Source of the DNA: Uliginosibacterium sp036017065
GTDB lineage: Bacteria; Pseudomonadota; Gammaproteobacteria; Burkholderiales; Rhodocyclaceae
Assembly: GCF_036017065.1 (NCBI RefSeq)
Contig: NZ_JAYXHR010000002.1
Span: 1,302,001-1,366,000 of the forward strand
DNA: 64,000 bases
Direction: 5' to 3'
Positions 1-7,999 of the stretch are shown here, piece after piece. A program made the translations under genes and the position numbers. Numbering within the stretch: the first letter of the stretch is position 1; each line of letters starts with the position of its first letter. The notes below the pieces were generated by a model that did not search any database, was not told where the DNA came from, and was given only the letters and a program-made list of their open reading frames with translations.

Positions 1-657
1 GCGCTGACGCAGCCGCTGCTGGCGGCCTGTGGCCACCTGCACGTGGTGGAAATCGACCGCGACCTCATCGCCCGCCTGAAGGAAACCTACGAGCCGACGC
101 AACTGAGCATCCACGAGGGTGACGCGCTGAAGTTCGATTTCGGCAATCTGCCGACGCCGCTGCGCGTCGTGGGCAATCTGCCCTATAACATCTCCACGCC
201 ATTGCTGTTCCACCTCGCCCAGTATGCCGAGCGGGTGCGCGACATGACCTTCATGTTGCAGAAGGAGGTGGTGCAACGCATGGTGGCGGAACCGGACACC
301 GAGGAGTACGGACGCCTGTCGGTGATGCTGCAGTACCGTTTCAACATGGCGCGCCTGTTCGATGTACCGCCGGGGGCGTTCAATCCCGCCCCGAAGGTGA
401 CCTCGGCCATCGTGTGGATGCAGCCACGCCCGCTCGCCGAACTGCGGTGTCGCGACGCGGTGCTGCTGTCGCGCATCGTCACCGCCGCATTCGGCCAGCG
501 CCGCAAGACGCTGCGCAATACCCTGCGCGAATGGCTGGGCGATGCCGATTTTGCCGCGCTGGGTATCGACCCCGGCGCGCGCGGCGAGGTGCTCGGCGTG
601 GATGACTACGTGCGCATCGCCAATCACCTCAGCATGCGCGACGGGCTGGAGCGATGA
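1..657 (+). CDS. rsmA: 16S rRNA dimethyladenosine transferase, 5'-truncated by the window edge
   Basis: The frame is open from base 1, so the N-terminus, including the first SAM-binding glycine loop, lies outside the window. The 218 residues seen are the rest of RsmA/KsgA. They show the acidic SAM-ribose residue in VVEIDRD (about 15-21), the catalytic NLPYNIS motif at about 59-65 and the C-terminal helical domain with FNPAPKVTSAIV. The family dimethylates the two adjacent adenines in the 3' hairpin of 16S rRNA late in 30S assembly. The stop overlaps the start of ybeY in an ATGA, so the two rRNA-maturation genes are probably translationally coupled. Confidence 0.96.
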   Translation, partial: ALTQPLLAACGHLHVVEIDRDLIARLKETYEPTQLSIHEGDALKFDFGNLPTPLRVVGNLPYNISTPLLFHLAQYAERVRDMTFMLQKEVVQRMVAEPDTEEYGRLSVMLQYRFNMARLFDVPPGAFNPAPKVTSAIVWMQPRPLAELRCRDAVLLSRIVTAAFGQRRKTLRNTLREWLGDADFAALGIDPGARGEVLGVDDYVRIANHLSMRDGLER

Positions 658-1106
658 ACCTGCCGCGTCGCCTCAACCTGTCGGTGCAGTACCAGGTGAG
701 CGACCCCAGCCTGCCCACGCGCCCGCAGATACGCCGGTGGATCCGGGCTGCCGAGCCCGGTGCCGCGCAGATCGCCGTGCGCTTCGTCGACGCGGACGAG
801 GGGCGTACCCTCAATCGTGACTACCGGGAGAAGGACTACGCCACCAACGTGCTGTCCTTTCCCTACGAGGTGGAGCCGCTGCTGATGGGCGACCTCGTGT
901 TGTGCTGGCCGGTGTTGCTGGCCGAGGCGGCGGCACAGGGCAAGACGGTGGAGGCGCACGCGGCGCACCTCATCGTGCACGGCACCCTTCACCTGCAGGG
1001 CTACGACCACGAGAGCGAGGTCGACGCAGTGGAAATGGAGACCCTCGAGCAGGAGATTCTGCTCGGTTTGGACTATCCTGATCCTTATGCCGGTGAGGAC
1101 AGGTAA
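654..1106 (+). CDS. ybeY: Endoribonuclease YbeY, 16S rRNA 3'-end maturation
   Basis: This is a 150-residue protein of normal family length. The metal-binding histidine triad HGTLHLQGYDH is complete at 109-119 (H109, H113, H119). YbeY is a metal-dependent RNase involved in 16S 3' maturation and 70S quality control. Its start overlaps the rsmA stop (ATGA). In many proteobacteria ybeY instead follows phoH/ybeZ; here phoH lies about 53 kb away on the other strand. A hairpin element (1123-1175) and then corC follow. Confidence 0.96.
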   Translation: MNLPRRLNLSVQYQVSDPSLPTRPQIRRWIRAAEPGAAQIAVRFVDADEGRTLNRDYREKDYATNVLSFPYEVEPLLMGDLVLCWPVLLAEAAAQGKTVEAHAAHLIVHGTLHLQGYDHESEVDAVEMETLEQEILLGLDYPDPYAGEDR

Positions 1107-1122
1107 GGAATGATGAGGGGCC

Positions 1123-1175
1123 GAAACGTGAAACGTGAGGGGTGGAGAGCTGCCACCCCTCACGTTTCTCGTTTC
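1123..1175. repeat. Long imperfect inverted repeat made of GTGAAA/TTTCAC units
   Basis: Arms 1123-1145 and 1153-1175 are reverse complements over 23 bases with one mismatch, with a 7-base loop (agagctg). The arms are built from GAAACGTG-type units. The element fills most of the ybeY-corC gap and ends about 26 bases before the corC ATG. There is no T-tract, so it is not a classic intrinsic terminator. A similar element lies before argC (40469-40548). Confidence 0.8.
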
Positions 1176-1201
1176 AATCCTTCCGTTTCACCCTCCGATT
1201 T

Positions 1202-2044
1202 ATGGAACCTTCCAGTAGCCGACCCAGATTCCTTGAACGACTGTCCGCCCTGCTGACGCGGGAGCCGGAAGACCGCGGCGCCCTGATCGATCTGCTCCAC
1301 GCCGCCTACGAGCGCAATCTCTTCGACGCGGATGCGCTCAGCATCATCGAAGGCGCACTGAACGTCGCCGACATGCAGGTGCGCGACGTGATGGTGCCGC
1401 GTGCGCAGATGGACATCATCGGGATCGACGATCCTTTCGAAGAGGTGGTCGCCTTCGTGCTGGAAACCGCGCACTCGCGCTTTCCGGTGGTGGGTGAGAA
1501 CAAGGACGACGTGCTGGGCATCCTGCTGGCCAAGGACCTGCTCCGCGCGCGCAACCAGGACGGCTTCAGCCTGAAGGACAACCTGCGGCCGGCCGTCTTC
1601 ATTCCCGAGTCCAAGCGGCTCAACGTGTTGCTCCGCGAGTTCCGCGTCAGCCGCAACCACATGGCGATCGTGGTGGACGAGTACGGAGGCGTGTCCGGCC
1701 TGCTGACCATCGAGGACGTGCTGGAGCAGATCGTCGGCGACATCGAAGACGAGTACGACTTCGACGAGGATGCCGACAACATCATCGTCGACCAGTCGGG
1801 CCGCTACCGCGTCAAGGCCATCACGACCATCGAGGACATCAACGAGGCCTTCGGCACCGACTTCCCGCGTGACGATGCGGACACCGTCGGCGGCATGGTG
1901 ATCGCCCGCCTTGGCCGCCTGCCCAAGCGTGGCGAGGTGCTGCAGATCGACAACCTCCGGGTGCACGTGTTGCGTGCAGACAGCCGCCGCGTACACACCC
2001 TGTTGATCGAGCGCCTGACGCCGGCGCCCACAGTCGGAGGCTGA
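1202..2044 (+). CDS. corC: CBS-domain transporter-associated protein CorC/HlyC family
   Basis: The protein has 280 residues when started at ATG 1202 (MEPSSSRPRF). An upstream in-frame ATG at 1142 lies inside the inverted repeat and adds nothing conserved, so I reject it. It carries two CBS domains (about 55-180, with MVPRAQM and the DEYGGVSGLLTIEDVLEQIVG signature) and a C-terminal CorC/HlyC domain (about 195-275). Homologues (YbeX) are linked to magnesium/cobalt homeostasis and to ribosome maturation. An intrinsic terminator follows at 2069. Confidence 0.93.
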   Translation: MEPSSSRPRFLERLSALLTREPEDRGALIDLLHAAYERNLFDADALSIIEGALNVADMQVRDVMVPRAQMDIIGIDDPFEEVVAFVLETAHSRFPVVGENKDDVLGILLAKDLLRARNQDGFSLKDNLRPAVFIPESKRLNVLLREFRVSRNHMAIVVDEYGGVSGLLTIEDVLEQIVGDIEDEYDFDEDADNIIVDQSGRYRVKAITTIEDINEAFGTDFPRDDADTVGGMVIARLGRLPKRGEVLQIDNLRVHVLRADSRRVHTLLIERLTPAPTVGG

Positions 2045-2068
2045 GCGCCAGCCCACGCACGAAAGCAG

Positions 2069-2093
2069 AACGCCCGCTGATGCGGGCGTTTTG
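2069..2093 (+). terminator. Intrinsic terminator after corC
   Basis: The stem aacgcccgc (2069-2077) pairs with gcgggcgtt (2082-2090) around a 4-base loop and is followed by tttg. It sits 24 bases after the corC stop and just before the convergent gene at 2111. Confidence 0.8.
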
Positions 2094-2110
2094 TCTTGGC
2101 CTGCCGGATT

Positions 2111-2524
2111 TCAGACCGGCAAGGCGCGGTCGATCTGGCTGCAGAGGTTGCTTACCCACTTGTGATAGTTGGGGTGGATCAGTGCGGCGGCGCCTTCGCC
2201 GCGATAGTTCATCTCGGTGCTGTCCGCATACGCGACGGAGTAACCGGTCGCGTGATAGCTGACGTCGACCACCACGGTGTGGCTGCGCACCTGGATGCCC
2301 AGGCGGATCTTGCCCGGCTCTTCCGACCGGACCTGCCAGCCGAGATTGCGGCCGCCATTGACGATGGCATCGCGGACCTGGGCGGCGGTGCGCGCACCGT
2401 TGCCGGGCTGGACGACGGCACGTTGTGCCGGTTCGCCTACCGGCACGGCGCGGGCCGCCAGTGCGCCGCCGGCGGACAGGCCAATGACAAGCACGGCACA
2501 GAGCCGGATGAATTGCTGGAACAT
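2111..2524 (-). CDS. Small secreted protein of unknown function
   Basis: This 137-residue protein starts with a clear signal peptide (hydrophobic about 6-22, cleavage after ALA near residue 23-24). The mature part is a small alpha/beta domain with LGWQVRSEEPGKI, a strand-rich segment (TVVVDVSYHATGYSVAYAD) and a C-terminal IHPNYHKWVSNL motif. I have the impression that this last motif recurs in short periplasmic proteins of Beta- and Gammaproteobacteria, but I do not know a function. It is convergent to corC and divergent from hslR, and looks monocistronic. Confidence 0.75.
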   Translation of the reverse strand: MFQQFIRLCAVLVIGLSAGGALAARAVPVGEPAQRAVVQPGNGARTAAQVRDAIVNGGRNLGWQVRSEEPGKIRLGIQVRSHTVVVDVSYHATGYSVAYADSTEMNYRGEGAAALIHPNYHKWVSNLCSQIDRALPV

Positions 2525-2729
2525 GTTGCGATCTCCCTTGAGCTGATTGGCCGCGCACTGCGTGGTGCGCGACGCGTACGGACTAACCCCGGTTTCAGGC
2601 CGGAGCAGAAACGGCGGCGCAGCCTAGCAAGCGGGCAGGGCGCGTAACAATCCGGCCAATCGGGCGGGCGACTGGTGGCGGATAATGCGGGTTCGATCGT
2701 TGCAGCTCTTCTCGCAGGAAGCTTTTTGC

Positions 2730-3122
2730 ATGGCACAGACCCTGACCGCCGTCCGCATCGACAAATGGCTGTGGGCCGCCCGTTTCTTCAAGACGCGCAC
2801 GCTGGCCACCGAGGCGGTGGAGGGCGGCAAGATCCACGTCAACGGCCTGCGCATCAAACCGGCCAAGGACGTGAAGGCGGGTGACCGGGTGGAGATCAGC
2901 ATCGGCGAGACGCGCTGGGAGCTGGTCGTCCAGCAACTCTCCGACAAGCGCGGCCCGGCCACCGTGGCGCGCACGCTCTACGAGGAGACGGCCGAGAGCA
3001 GTGCGCGCCGTGCCGCGCAGGCGGAGGCGCGGCGCTTCGAGGTGGAGCCGGCCGACTGGATGCCCGAGGGGCGTCCCACCAAGCGCGCCCGCCGCATGCT
3101 GGAGCGGCTGCGGCGCGGCTGA
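2730..3122 (+). CDS. hslR: Ribosome-associated heat shock protein Hsp15 (S4 domain)
   Basis: The protein has 130 residues. The N-terminal S4 RNA-binding domain spans about 6-65 (VRIDKWLWAARFFKTRT, GGKIHVNG), and a basic C-terminal tail contains RPTKRARRMLERL, as in Hsp15. The family binds stalled free 50S subunits that carry nascent chains and helps recycle them. ATG 2730 is chosen over the in-frame ATG 2685 because the S4 domain normally begins almost at the N-terminus. ruvB follows after 38 bases in the same direction. Confidence 0.92.
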   Translation: MAQTLTAVRIDKWLWAARFFKTRTLATEAVEGGKIHVNGLRIKPAKDVKAGDRVEISIGETRWELVVQQLSDKRGPATVARTLYEETAESSARRAAQAEARRFEVEPADWMPEGRPTKRARRMLERLRRG

Positions 3123-3160
3123 GCGCCGTCGCGACACAGGCCCCGCTTATACTGCCCGCC

Positions 3161-4207
3161 ATGATCGAGACCGATTCCTTCCAGCCTGGCCGCATCGTTT
3201 CCGCGTCGAACACCACGCCGCAGGAAGACGCCATCGAACGCGCGCTGCGGCCCAAGCGGCTGGCCGAGTACGTCGGCCAGAAGAAGATCCGCGAGCAACT
3301 GGAGATCTTCATCCACGCCGCGAAGAACCGCAAAGAGGCGCTGGACCATGTGCTGCTGTTCGGCCCGCCCGGCCTGGGCAAGACCACGCTGGCCCACATC
3401 ATCGCCGCCGAGATGGGCGTGAACCTGCGCCAGACTTCCGGCCCGGTGCTGGAGCGCGCTGGCGACCTCGCCGCGCTGCTGACCAATCTCGATCCGCACG
3501 ACGTGCTGTTCATCGACGAGATCCACCGCCTCTCGCCGGTGGTGGAGGAGATCCTCTACCCCGCGCTGGAGGACTACCAGATCGACATCATGATCGGCGA
3601 AGGGCCGGCGGCGCGCTCGGTGAAGCTGGACCTGCCGCCCTTCACGCTGATCGGTGCCACGACGCGCGCCGGCATGTTGACCAACCCGCTGCGCGACCGC
3701 TTCGGGATCAACGCGCGGCTGGAGTTCTACACGGCCGACGAGCTGGGCTACATCGTCAGCCGCTCCGCCGGCCTGCTGAACGTGGAGATCGAGGATGCCG
3801 GCGCGCTGGAGATCGCGCGCCGCTCGCGCGGCACGCCGCGTATCGCTAATCGCCTGCTGCGCCGCTGCCGTGACTATGCGGAAGTGAAGGCGCAGGGACG
3901 CATCACCCGCGAGGTGGCGGACGCCGCGCTGATCATGCTGGACGTCGATAGCGTCGGGCTGGACATCATGGACCGCAAGCTGCTCGGCGCCGTGCTGGAG
4001 AAATTCAACGGCGGCCCGGTTGGCCTGGACAACCTGGCAGCCGCCATCGGCGAAGCGCCGGACACCATCGAGGACGTGCTGGAGCCCTACCTGATCCAGC
4101 AGGGTTATCTGCAGCGTACACCGCGCGGTCGCATCGCCACGCCCGCGATCTGGCGCCACTTCGGCCTGTTGCCGCCGAAGCAGGACGGCGACATGTTCGG
4201 CGCCTGA
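3161..4207 (+). CDS. ruvB: Holliday junction branch-migration helicase RuvB
   Basis: The protein has 348 residues, typical for the family. It shows Walker A GPPGLGKT (68-75), Walker B FIDEIH (D119, E120), the GATTRAG sensor region, the arginine-finger segment LRDRFG and a C-terminal winged helix (LIQQGYLQRTPRGR). RuvB is the hexameric AAA+ motor that drives branch migration with RuvA; RuvC cuts. ruvA and ruvC are not adjacent here, unlike in many proteobacteria. A pyrimidine-rich spacer separates it from the DUF502 gene. Confidence 0.98.
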   Translation: MIETDSFQPGRIVSASNTTPQEDAIERALRPKRLAEYVGQKKIREQLEIFIHAAKNRKEALDHVLLFGPPGLGKTTLAHIIAAEMGVNLRQTSGPVLERAGDLAALLTNLDPHDVLFIDEIHRLSPVVEEILYPALEDYQIDIMIGEGPAARSVKLDLPPFTLIGATTRAGMLTNPLRDRFGINARLEFYTADELGYIVSRSAGLLNVEIEDAGALEIARRSRGTPRIANRLLRRCRDYAEVKAQGRITREVADAALIMLDVDSVGLDIMDRKLLGAVLEKFNGGPVGLDNLAAAIGEAPDTIEDVLEPYLIQQGYLQRTPRGRIATPAIWRHFGLLPPKQDGDMFGA

Positions 4208-4272
4208 TTCCGTCACGATTTCACGTCCTCGTTCCCACTTCCTCTTTCCACGCCCTCGTTCCCACGCCCCTC
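4208..4272. repeat. Pyrimidine-rich spacer with direct repeats
   Basis: The ruvB-DUF502 gap is almost all C/T on the plus strand and contains ctcgttcccac twice (4228-4238 and 4255-4265), plus gatttcacgtcc. It resembles one arm of the TTTCAC-type inverted repeats at 1123 and 40469. No hairpin or T-tract is evident. Confidence 0.5.
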
Positions 4273-4974
4273 ATGACCCGCCTGCCACCGCCCGTTCCCG
4301 ACAACGCGACTCCCGGCATCAAGGAGGCCTTGTCCGCAATGGTCCAGCCCTTGCTGACGGGCCTGCTGGCACTGGCGCCACTTGCGCTCACCGTGGTGTT
4401 GCTGGGCTGGGCGGCGCGCATCGTGCGCGACTTCATCGGCCCCAACAGCCTGATCGGCCGCGGCCTCGCCGCGGTGGGCTTCACCTTCGCATCCAACCCG
4501 ATGACGGCCTACGCGATCGGTGCCGTCCTCCTGCTGGGCGTGGTCTACGCGGTGGGGGTGGTGGTGCAGACGCGCCTGCGCCATGCCTTGTCCGGACTGA
4601 TCGACTCCACCGTGCGGCGCATTCCGTTCATCAGCACCCTGTACGACACCACGACGCGCTTCATCGGCATCTTCGACCGCGACGCGAAGGCCGATGTCGC
4701 GGCGATGAGCCCGGTGTGGGTGTTCTTCGGTGAATCGCGCGGCACGGCCGTGCTGGCCCTGATGCCCAACCCCGTGCCGGTGCTGATCGACGACCAGGAA
4801 TACCTGACCGTGCTGGTGCCCACCGCGCCGGTGCCCATCGGCGGCGGCCTGTTCTACGTACGCCGCGATCAGGTCAGGCCCGCGGACATCGGCGTGGAAC
4901 AACTCAGCAGTGTCTACCTGTCCATGGGCCTGACCCCCCCGACGCCGGCCGGGGCACCTGCCCGCAAGCAATGA
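4273..4974 (+). CDS. DUF502 family membrane protein
   Basis: This 233-residue inner-membrane protein has two hydrophobic segments (about 20-45 and 75-100), a soluble domain with IDSTVRRIPFISTLYDTTT, and GGGLFYVRRDQVRP near the end. These features match the DUF502 family, whose biochemical role is unknown to me. Its stop overlaps the next start (ATGA), so the two membrane genes are probably co-translated. Confidence 0.85.
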   Translation: MTRLPPPVPDNATPGIKEALSAMVQPLLTGLLALAPLALTVVLLGWAARIVRDFIGPNSLIGRGLAAVGFTFASNPMTAYAIGAVLLLGVVYAVGVVVQTRLRHALSGLIDSTVRRIPFISTLYDTTTRFIGIFDRDAKADVAAMSPVWVFFGESRGTAVLALMPNPVPVLIDDQEYLTVLVPTAPVPIGGGLFYVRRDQVRPADIGVEQLSSVYLSMGLTPPTPAGAPARKQ

Positions 4975-5330
4975 TCTGGCGCACGCTGGCCGATGCGGTG
5001 CTGGTGCTGCATCTGGCCTTCGTGCTGTTCGCCCTGCTCGGTGGCCTGCTGGTGCTGCGCTGGCGCTGGCTGGCCTGGCTTCATCTGCCCGCCCTGGCCT
5101 GGGGGCTGTGGATCGAACTCTCCGGCGGGGTCTGTCCGCTGACGCCACTGGAAAACGGCTTGCGCCTGCGCGGTGGCGAGGCCGGCTATGGCGGCGGCTT
5201 CATCGAGCACTACCTGCTGCCGGTGCTCTACCCTCCCGGCCTTACCCGCGAGACGCAATGGTGGCTGGCCGCCGTGCTGGCCGCGGTCAACATCGCCGTC
5301 TACGGCCGCTTGTTGTGGCGTCGCCGCTGA
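4971..5330 (+). CDS. DUF2784 family small membrane protein
   Basis: The protein has 119 residues with four likely membrane segments. It carries the DUF2784 pattern ADAVLVLHLAFVLFALLGG at the start and ELSGGVCPLTPLEN followed by GGFIEHYLLPVLYP in the middle. Function is unknown. It overlaps the DUF502 gene by four bases. No terminator is obvious before the next gene. Confidence 0.85.
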   Translation: MIWRTLADAVLVLHLAFVLFALLGGLLVLRWRWLAWLHLPALAWGLWIELSGGVCPLTPLENGLRLRGGEAGYGGGFIEHYLLPVLYPPGLTRETQWWLAAVLAAVNIAVYGRLLWRRR

Positions 5331-5437
5331 CCCACCTGCCCTTCTGTCGGATGTCACGTATTTGACATGTACGCCTGCGCTTGCTTGATTGAAAGCTGGC
5401 ATCGCAACACCGCGGCAACGCGGGCAGGGGGTGGCGC

Positions 5438-6139
5438 ATGGCAGTCTGGCGTTATCTCGTTCTGGGGTTCGGGCTGCTGCTCGCAGCGCCGGCGCTCGCC
5501 CAGCTCGAATTCGACTACATGGTGGGGGTGGCGGAGGACCGCTACGACACCCTCGTGCTCAACGCGCGCCGCGACGGGCCACCCGACGAGCTGGCCAGCG
5601 GCTTCGAGAAGCGTGCGGGGAACGTCGCACGACGGCTGTGGGTGATCGTCCGCGAGCAGCATCCGGACGTGATGAACGCGCGCCTGGATGTGCTGGTCCT
5701 GGCCGATCTGGCGGTGCCCTTCGCGGTGCTGGGGCGCGGCAAGATCATCGCGGACCGTGACTACGCCCTGTCGCTCAGCGACGAAGCGATGGCCGCTGCC
5801 GTGGCACATGAGCTGGCGCATCTGGCGCTGTCGCACCAGAAGAAGCGCCTGGCGCTCGGCATGGCCCTGATGGGGAGCGACGTGCCGCAGCGGCTGGACC
5901 AGCGTGTGCGGCTGGCGATGCGGCTGTCGTCCAGCCCGGCGGAGTCGCGCGCCATCGAGGCGGAAGCCGACAGCTACGCCCTGAAACTGCTGCAGGCGGC
6001 CGGCATGCCGCGCGAGGGTCTGCTGGAAGCCTTGCTGGCCCTGCGGGGGCGCATGCAGGACGAGGCCTGGTTCAGCGACGTGGCGCCACGGGTGGCCAGC
6101 CTGCGGGCCGAGCTGGGCCTGGACCCTTCGATGCCGTAG
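5438..6139 (+). CDS. Secreted M48-like zinc metallopeptidase
   Basis: The protein has 233 residues with a signal peptide (about 1-21, cleavage at ALA-Q). The zinc motif HELAH is intact at 124-128, and a second ligand motif of the form ExxxD (EAEAD) lies at about 174-178, as expected for family M48. There is no membrane anchor after the signal, so it is probably periplasmic. It may act in envelope quality control, which is inference. It is convergent with the TSUP gene, ten bases apart. A TTGACA hexamer at 5362 is suggestive, but I find no good -10. Confidence 0.82.
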   Translation: MAVWRYLVLGFGLLLAAPALAQLEFDYMVGVAEDRYDTLVLNARRDGPPDELASGFEKRAGNVARRLWVIVREQHPDVMNARLDVLVLADLAVPFAVLGRGKIIADRDYALSLSDEAMAAAVAHELAHLALSHQKKRLALGMALMGSDVPQRLDQRVRLAMRLSSSPAESRAIEAEADSYALKLLQAAGMPREGLLEALLALRGRMQDEAWFSDVAPRVASLRAELGLDPSMP

Positions 6140-6149
6140 CGCCCTGTCT

Positions 6150-6935
6150 TCAGGCGAGCCAGGGCCGCGCGACGTCGAACAGCAGCTTGGCGAGCAGGCT
6201 CAGGGCCAGTACCAGGAACAGGCGCCGTATCCAGGCGTTGCCGCCCTTGAAGGCGAGCCGGGTGCCGACGAGCGCGCCGGCGATGCCGGCCAGTCCCAGC
6301 GGGATGGCGATCTCGTAGAACACCAGCCCGGCCGGTACGAAGAAGGCCAGCGCGGCGAGGTTGGTCGCCATGTTCACGACCTTGGCGCAGGCCGTGGCGC
6401 GCAGGAAATCGAAGTGGAACACGCGCACGAACAGGAACAGCAGGAAGCTGCCGGTGCCGGGGCCGAAGAAGCCGTCGTAGAAGCCGATGGCACAGCCCAG
6501 TGACAGGCCGATCCACATATCGCGCCGGGTGATCGGACGATTCGCGTCCACCGCGCCGAACTGCGGCTTGAACCAGGTGTAGATCAGCATCACCACCAGC
6601 AGCACGATGACCAGCGGGCGTACCCATTCCGCCGGCAGGTGATGGACGGCGCGTGCGCCCAGGTAGGCGCCGGCAAACGCCGCGCCGGCTGCCGGCACCA
6701 GCATGCGCCAGGGCAGGGCGAGACGGCGGGCGTACTGTGACATCGCCACCGTATGGCCCATGACCGAGCCGAACTTGTCGGTGCCCAGCAGGGCGGCGGG
6801 GGCGGCGGCAGGGTAGGTGGCGAAGAGGCCCGGCACCAGGATCAGGCCGCCTCCGCCGACGACGGCGTTGATGAGGCCCGAGGCGAAACCCAGGGGCAGC
6901 AGGAAGATCAGTTCCAGCGGGAGTTCGGAAGGCAT
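6150..6935 (-). CDS. Sulfite exporter TauE/SafE (TSUP) family permease
   Basis: The protein has 261 residues with about eight membrane segments. The two TSUP half-repeat signatures are visible: NAVVGGGGLILVPGL near the N-terminus and GFYDGFFGPGTGSFLLF in the middle. It is of the YfcA type; TSUP members move sulfur oxyanions or organic anions, and the substrate cannot be read here. The start is ATG 6935 (MPSELPLELIF), because the extra 23 residues from 7004 are basic and not membrane-like. Confidence 0.9.
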   Translation of the reverse strand: MPSELPLELIFLLPLGFASGLINAVVGGGGLILVPGLFATYPAAAPAALLGTDKFGSVMGHTVAMSQYARRLALPWRMLVPAAGAAFAGAYLGARAVHHLPAEWVRPLVIVLLVVMLIYTWFKPQFGAVDANRPITRRDMWIGLSLGCAIGFYDGFFGPGTGSFLLFLFVRVFHFDFLRATACAKVVNMATNLAALAFFVPAGLVFYEIAIPLGLAGIAGALVGTRLAFKGGNAWIRRLFLVLALSLLAKLLFDVARPWLA

Positions 6936-7092
6936 GTGCAGCGAGGAAGGGAGCGGCTGGTCAGGTTTTGTTGCAGCGCCGCGTCGGCGGACTGTAACAT
7001 TCAACTACCATACAGGCTAGTTTGTCTGACAGCTTGGCCGCTCAGGGCACCGCCGCCCGCCCTCCAACTTTGATCTACCGCACAGCGCAACG

Positions 7093-7992
7093 ATGCCTGG
7101 CCTGCTCCGCCGACTCGACAACCCTTACTTGCTGCTGGTACTGACCGTCCTGTTCTGGTCGGGAAACTGGGTGATCGGTCGCGGCATCCGCGGCGAGGTG
7201 CCGCCCGTGGCGCTGGCATTCTGGCGCTGGGTGCTGGCGTTCCTGTGTGTCCTGCCGCTGGCCTGGCCGCATCGTGCCGCGATGGCCGAGGCCCTGCGGC
7301 AGCAGCCCTGGCGGCTGATCGTCATGGCGTTGCTGGGCATCACCGGCTACAACACGCTGACCTACATCGGGCTCAAGCACACCACGGCCACCAACGGCGT
7401 GCTGCTCAATTCGCTGATCCCGGTGGTCATCATGGCGCTGTCGTGGCCGGTCTTCCGGCGCCGCCTCAGCCTGCGCCAGTGGTTGGGGACCATGGTCTCG
7501 CTCGCGGGCGTCACGGTGGTGGTGGCCCATGGCGAGCTGGAGTACCTGCTCGGCCTGCGCATCAACCCCGGTGACCTGTGGATCCTGCTGTCGGTCTTCG
7601 TGTGGGCGGCGTACACGGTGTTGCTGCAATGGCGGCCGGTCCCGCTGCATCCGATGGCACTGCTCGGGCTGTTGTGTGGCCTGGGGGTGATCGGCCTTGC
7701 GCCGTTCTACGCCTGGGAGCTGGCCCAGGGCCTGCGCATCCATGTGTCGGCGGCGTCGATGTCGGCCATGCTCTATACCGGCGTGGTGCCGGCTTTTCTC
7801 GGTTACGTTTTCTGGAATCGCGCGGTGTCACGCGTGGGCGGCGCGACTTCCGGGCTGTTCATCCATCTGATGCCGGTGTTCACGCCATTGCTGGCCGCGC
7901 TGTTCCTGGGCGAGGCGCCGCGCGTGTATCACTTCGTGGGGCTGGCGCTCATCGTCGGCGGCATCCTGGTGAGTACCTCGGTGCGCCGCTGA
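7093..7992 (+). CDS. EamA/DMT-family transporter
   Basis: The protein has 299 residues, about ten membrane segments and two EamA repeats (about 10-140 and 155-295). Typical pieces are FWSGNWVIGRGI, TGYNTLTYIGLKHTTATNG and FLGEAPRVYHFVGLALIVGG. DMT transporters of this type export metabolites such as amino acids; the substrate is unknown. It is divergent from the TSUP gene, and the 157-base spacer must hold both promoters. Confidence 0.92.
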   Translation: MPGLLRRLDNPYLLLVLTVLFWSGNWVIGRGIRGEVPPVALAFWRWVLAFLCVLPLAWPHRAAMAEALRQQPWRLIVMALLGITGYNTLTYIGLKHTTATNGVLLNSLIPVVIMALSWPVFRRRLSLRQWLGTMVSLAGVTVVVAHGELEYLLGLRINPGDLWILLSVFVWAAYTVLLQWRPVPLHPMALLGLLCGLGVIGLAPFYAWELAQGLRIHVSAASMSAMLYTGVVPAFLGYVFWNRAVSRVGGATSGLFIHLMPVFTPLLAALFLGEAPRVYHFVGLALIVGGILVSTSVRR

Positions 7993-7999
7993 CGAGCCG

